Assembly (NCBI GenBank): GCA_937910305.1
Contig: CALEPS010000033.1
Coordinates: 1-24,059, forward strand
Length of the DNA: 24,059 nucleotides
From: an uncultured Bacteroidales bacterium
Lineage (GTDB): Bacteria > Bacteroidota > Bacteroidia > Bacteroidales > Paludibacteraceae
Direction: 5' to 3'
A program made the position numbers and the translations under genes. Below, piece after piece: positions 22,205 through 24,059 of the stretch; within the stretch, counting starts at the first letter, position 1; every line of letters starts with the position of its first letter. The notes under the pieces were generated by a model. It was given only the letters and a program-made list of their open reading frames with translations, was not told the DNA's origin and did no database searches.

Positions 22205-22627
22205 CTATTTCTTTTTGAGTTTAAAATCTTGTCTGACAGTAGCTTTTCCTTCGTTCCAATGGTCGTTTTTGGAGACTTTGGTCTTGTCGTAAGTGACCTC
22301 AAGCCGCACGGAATCGGGTGCATACACACCGGACGGGTCTTCCACGATAATATCCACAGTAGGCCTTGGCACATCGATATTGCCTTGCTCTTCATACCAG
22401 CCCTCTTGGTTGGTGTAAGTACGGGGCAGGGCCTGACGACCTTCTTGTTTTACCGTCACGCGCATATCTTCCAAGCGTTGACCCTCCTGATTGGTTACTA
22501 TGCCGGACACTTCCAATTCGGCGTAAGGTACACCGTATTCTGCCATGAAATTACAACTGCTAAATCCCAAAAGGGTCAGACAGAACGTCAGAAGCGCATT
22601 GAAGAATGTTAAAAATTTCGTTTTCAT
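22205..22627 (-). CDS. rSAM-associated lipoprotein with YGVP motif and Ig-like domain (TIGR04134-like)
   Basis: This 140-residue protein has a signal/lipobox LLGFSSC (C25) followed by NFMAEYGVPYAELEVSG (YGVP at 31-34). A carboxypeptidase-regulatory-like beta-sandwich then covers residues ~38-135 (VSGIVTNQEGQRLEDMRVTV, TNQEGWYEE, VEDPSGVYAPD, ATVRQDFKL). This is the layout of proteins annotated as radical SAM-associated putative lipoproteins in Bacteroides. It has its own promoter, separate from but nearly identical to that of the radical SAM operon 70 bases downstream, so the two should be co-expressed. It may be the full-length form from which the two short YGxP lipoproteins were derived by loss of the sandwich domain. 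Confidence 0.87.
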   Translation of the reverse strand: MKTKFLTFFNALLTFCLTLLGFSSCNFMAEYGVPYAELEVSGIVTNQEGQRLEDMRVTVKQEGRQALPRTYTNQEGWYEEQGNIDVPRPTVDIIVEDPSGVYAPDSVRLEVTYDKTKVSKNDHWNEGKATVRQDFKLKKK

Positions 22628-22652
22628 ATCGCATCGATTTTGAAATCCGGTG

Positions 22653-22684
22653 CAAAAGTAGTGCTTTTTGGCGGGATGTGCAAA
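22653..22684 (-). promoter_or_regulatory. Promoter of the rSAM-associated lipoprotein gene
   Basis: On the - strand: TTTG (22684-22681), a 20-base spacer beginning CACATCCCGC and ending AAAAAGCAC, TACTTTTG (22660-22653), then CACC. Its spacer differs from that of the promoter at 22152-22183 at only two positions. Confidence 0.85.
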
Positions 22685-22780
22685 TATTTGAGTTGGGAAA
22701 ATAGTTGGGATTCTTGTTTTTATACCTTCCTCGGCGGAGGACGCTCCGGGGAAAAATGCCGGACAGCCCTATGCAGACGG

Positions 22781-23212
22781 CTATAAAACGGCAGGCGGTT
22801 CTTTGCGGATGACAGCACGTATGAAGTTATCAATGCGCACATAGATAGTGTACGTACCGTCTTTGGCACGCGGAGCGATAGGATCGGGTTTGCCTTTGAG
22901 CTGGGCTTTGAAACGAGCCACATAAGAATCCAGTAGAGCCTGTTTCTCGGGCGGCAGAGGGGTTTTGTTTTTGAGCGCATCAATGAACTCCTGTGCGGTA
23001 TGCGAAGCCTGCCCGAAAGCGGTCATGTTCGCTCTTTCCCGGGCATAGATGGGGCTGGCTTTGTAGTTACGGGGTCTGGGAGTATATGCCTCCAGACGCC
23101 CCACTTTTGCCACCGTCCCATCGTACAGATAGAAAGTTTTGCGGCGTTCCACGAGTCCACCTCGGGCACCTCTGATTTCCTCAATGTCAGGTGAGTGTTT
23201 GATTTTAGCCAT
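22781..23212 (-). CDS. Hypothetical 143-residue protein, family not recognised
   Basis: No signal peptide or membrane segment is visible. The sequence is basic: an N-terminal MAKIKHSPDIEEIRGARGGL, a central region with YTPRPRNYKASPIYARERANMTAFGQA, a helical middle (EFIDALKNKTPLPPEKQALLDSYVARFKAQL) and an isoleucine-rich C-terminal strand region (TYTIYVRIDNFIRAVI). The opening and the arginine-rich middle are loosely reminiscent of small structural proteins found in Bacteroidota phages and DUF6266-like proteins, but I cannot assign it. It is monocistronic, preceded by a long leader (23213-23455) with tandem repeats and a promoter at 23461-23492. A DNA/RNA-binding or phage-remnant protein is possible. 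Confidence 0.7.
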   Translation of the reverse strand: MAKIKHSPDIEEIRGARGGLVERRKTFYLYDGTVAKVGRLEAYTPRPRNYKASPIYARERANMTAFGQASHTAQEFIDALKNKTPLPPEKQALLDSYVARFKAQLKGKPDPIAPRAKDGTYTIYVRIDNFIRAVIRKEPPAVL

Positions 23213-23331
23213 ATTCGCGTTTGAGTGGGGAATTAGAATATTTATGATTTCTCAGCCCCGAAGGGGCAGGATTAGTCGGTCATTTACCATCTGTTCATCG
23301 GGGGATAGTGGGCGGAGTCTCGATTAACCTT

Positions 23332-23390
23332 GTTATCTCGCACTTATCGCGCACTTATCTCCCACTTATCACGCACTTATCACGCACTAA
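23332..23390 (-). repeat. Tandem 11-base repeats, CACTTATCnCG
   Basis: Four clear copies start at 23341, 23352, 23363 and 23374 (CACTTATCGCG, CACTTATCTCC, and CACTTATCACG twice). A partial GTTATCTCG precedes them (23332) and a partial CACTAAT follows (23385). The period is 11 bases, close to one turn of B-DNA, so equivalent positions fall on one face of the helix. Confidence 0.8.
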
Positions 23391-23411
23391 TTTCAGTTCT
23401 TGTTTCCTTTG

Positions 23412-23436
23412 GTATTATATACATAGTATATAATAC
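23412..23436. promoter_or_regulatory. AT-rich perfect palindrome, possible operator
   Basis: TATTATATAC-ATA-GTATATAATA with a flanking G/C pair gives an 11-bp inverted repeat with a 3-base centre, ~25 bases downstream of the -7 box of the promoter at 23461-23492. A homodimeric repressor site or a leader hairpin are both possible; no T-tract follows. Confidence 0.5.
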
Positions 23437-23460
23437 TGTAGATTTGATCAATTTCCGGTG

Positions 23461-23492
23461 CAAAGATATAAAAAATATTCGGAATATGCAAA
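23461..23492 (-). promoter_or_regulatory. Promoter of the hypothetical gene with the long leader
   Basis: On the - strand: TTTG (23492-23489), a 20-base spacer beginning CATATTCCG, TATCTTTG (23468-23461), then CACC. It follows directly behind the T-tract that ends the structured RNA. Confidence 0.8.
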
Positions 23493-23512
23493 TTTGGGAG
23501 AGATTTTTTTTG

Positions 23513-23846
23513 AAAAAAAAGCGGCATAGGTGGTGGTCTTGGGGTTAACTCTATAAAGATACAAAAGATATGATGCCACACGCCTATGCCGCAAGTTCAA
23601 TAGCACAAAGAAGGGCAGCCGTCAGAGAAAGCGCGAGGCACTATAACCACAAAGAAAGCGTGCGCTTTCTGATGCTTCCATTTGATTGTTTGAGGTTCTG
23701 GACTACCTTATTAACTCAAATTTATGCACGGAAAACTCACGCTGAAACGTGAGCGTACATAAAACCATGCTTGAGTTAATAATTGTTGAAAGTGTCCAGT
23801 TTTCAAACAACCAAGACCCGGTTCTTACGCAATAAAAAACATTTGC
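23513..23846 (-). ncRNA. Structured non-coding RNA, ~330 nt, class unknown
   Basis: The interval runs from just after a perfect promoter (23852-23883) to an eight-T tract (23520-23513), and its base pairing is extensive. A 129-base arm (23684-23812) has consecutive helices of 9, 6, 12, 10 and 6 bp: 23684-23692/23804-23812, 23698-23703/23794-23799, 23708-23719/23771-23782, 23721-23730/23754-23763, 23736-23741/23748-23753. Two of these contain a G-U pair on the - strand that would be an A-C mismatch on the + strand, so the RNA is - strand. GGTCTTGG near the 5' end can pair with CCAAGACC near the 3' end, interleaved with a 10-bp terminator-like stem (23521-23530/23583-23592). I see no tmRNA, RNase P or SRP hallmarks. 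A 6S-like or Bacteroidales-specific RNA is possible but unproven. Confidence 0.75.
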
Positions 23847-23851
23847 GAGTG

Positions 23852-23883
23852 CAAAGGTACTGCTTTTTCGCGGAATATGCAAA
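23852..23883 (-). promoter_or_regulatory. Promoter of the structured RNA
   Basis: On the - strand: TTTG (23883-23880), a 20-base spacer beginning CATATTCCGC and ending AAAAAGCAG, TACCTTTG (23859-23852). This is one of the best consensus matches in the window. No open reading frame with a plausible start follows it. Confidence 0.85.
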
Positions 23884-23906
23884 TTTGGGAGGGATTTTTT
23901 TGAAAA

Positions 23907-23967
23907 AAAGTCGAAAGTCGAAAGCAGAAAGTCGAAAACGGGAGAAGTGCAGAAGTGCTGAAGTGCA
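23907..23967 (+). repeat. Two adjacent microrepeats (AAAGTCGA and GAAGTGCA units)
   Basis: 23907-23938 holds tandem AAAGTCG units of the same kind that sit inside the DAHP synthase linker. 23943-23967 holds three 8-base units, GAAGTGCA, GAAGTGCT and GAAGTGCA. The rest of 23884-24059 holds no gene I can support. Confidence 0.7.
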
Positions 23968-23987
23968 GGCAAAAGGAAGAAAAGGGC

Positions 23988-24004
23988 GGGCAATTATATT
24001 GCCC
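23988..24004 (-). terminator. Hairpin, possible terminator of a gene beyond the window
   Basis: GGGCAAT-TAT-ATTGCCC is a perfect 7-bp stem. On the - strand it is followed by GCCCTTTTCTTCCTTTT, a pyrimidine-rich but imperfect T-tract. Any gene it serves would lie to the right of 24059. Confidence 0.35.
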
Positions 24005-24059
24005 TGAAACTACCAAGAAAGGGGAGTTTGGCACGGAATTTGTTATATAATAACAGACC

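Larger units (their letters stand above)
23213..23455 (-). other. Long leader of the hypothetical gene
   Basis: About 240 bases lie between the predicted transcription start and the ATG. They hold an 11-bp palindrome (23412-23436), a tandem array of 11-base repeats (23332-23390) and a GCCCC-GAA-GGGGC hairpin (23255-23267), with no coding signal. This is unusual for the window, where other leaders are 15-60 bases. The GCCCCGAAGGGGC hairpin may be another dispersed intergenic element. Confidence 0.5.

Noticed and set aside
23570..23752. Small open frames within the protein-free right end (also 23703-23993 and 23825-24034 on the - strand)
   Set aside because: They overlap the structured RNA, its promoter or microrepeats, and their translations reflect repeat units.
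23684..23812. The long inverted repeat as a miniature transposable element or a type II CRISPR tracrRNA
   Set aside because: The arms are unequal and interrupted by loops as in an RNA arm, the G-U pairs point to RNA, and no target-site duplication, repeat array or cas gene is visible.

Overview
The window looks like chromosomal DNA of a Bacteroidales-type member of the Bacteroidota. Seven candidate promoters match the Bacteroidota consensus (TTTG, about 20 bases, TAnnTTTG), and no Shine-Dalgarno sequences stand out. The gene content fits too: a DUF5686/carboxypeptidase-regulatory outer-membrane protein, a PorT-like barrel, a fused DAHP synthase/chorismate mutase, a PCMD/cadherin-like giant surface protein, and an rSAM/lipoprotein locus. 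I see no tRNA, rRNA, CRISPR array, transposase or integrase.

Layout. Bases 1-5246 (+ strand) hold a small lipoprotein, the aromatic-pathway fusion enzyme (whose 5' end has no ATG, GTG or TTG) and two outer-membrane proteins. Converging on these from the - strand (5231-8501) is a tight three-gene operon with 4-base ATGA overlaps: a GT4 glycolipid-type glycosyltransferase, a small EamA/SMR-type membrane protein and an LtaS-like membrane phosphotransferase/sulfatase. This resembles the logic of lipoteichoic-acid glycolipid synthesis. Bases 8645-18187 (- strand) are one gene for a 3180-residue secreted protein: a PCMD-like domain, about 15 cadherin-like beta-sandwich repeats, a second PCMD-like domain, about 15 more repeats and a C-terminal sorting-like domain.

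Bases 18400-22627 (- strand) are the most interesting locus: a radical SAM/SPASM enzyme at the end of an overlapping operon that also carries three small lipoproteins, a sorting-domain-like secreted protein and a membrane-anchored TPR-HTH regulator. A fourth lipoprotein lies just upstream under its own near-identical promoter. Three lipoproteins share a YGxP/YGPAP motif close to the lipidated cysteine, and the fourth has a degenerate version. This matches the known but functionally unsolved rSAM/lipoprotein (TIGR04133/TIGR04134) type of system, here with extra partners.

The right end (22781-24059) has one unrecognised 143-residue protein with a long leader holding 11-base tandem repeats, then a protein-free stretch with its own promoter, an elaborately base-paired RNA of about 330 nt and a T-tract. 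G-U pairs show that the - strand is the RNA strand.

A cross-cutting theme is small repeats. Palindromic C-rich/G-rich elements and 8-16-base microrepeats sit between genes and, unusually, in frame inside the DAHP synthase fusion and the radical SAM enzyme.
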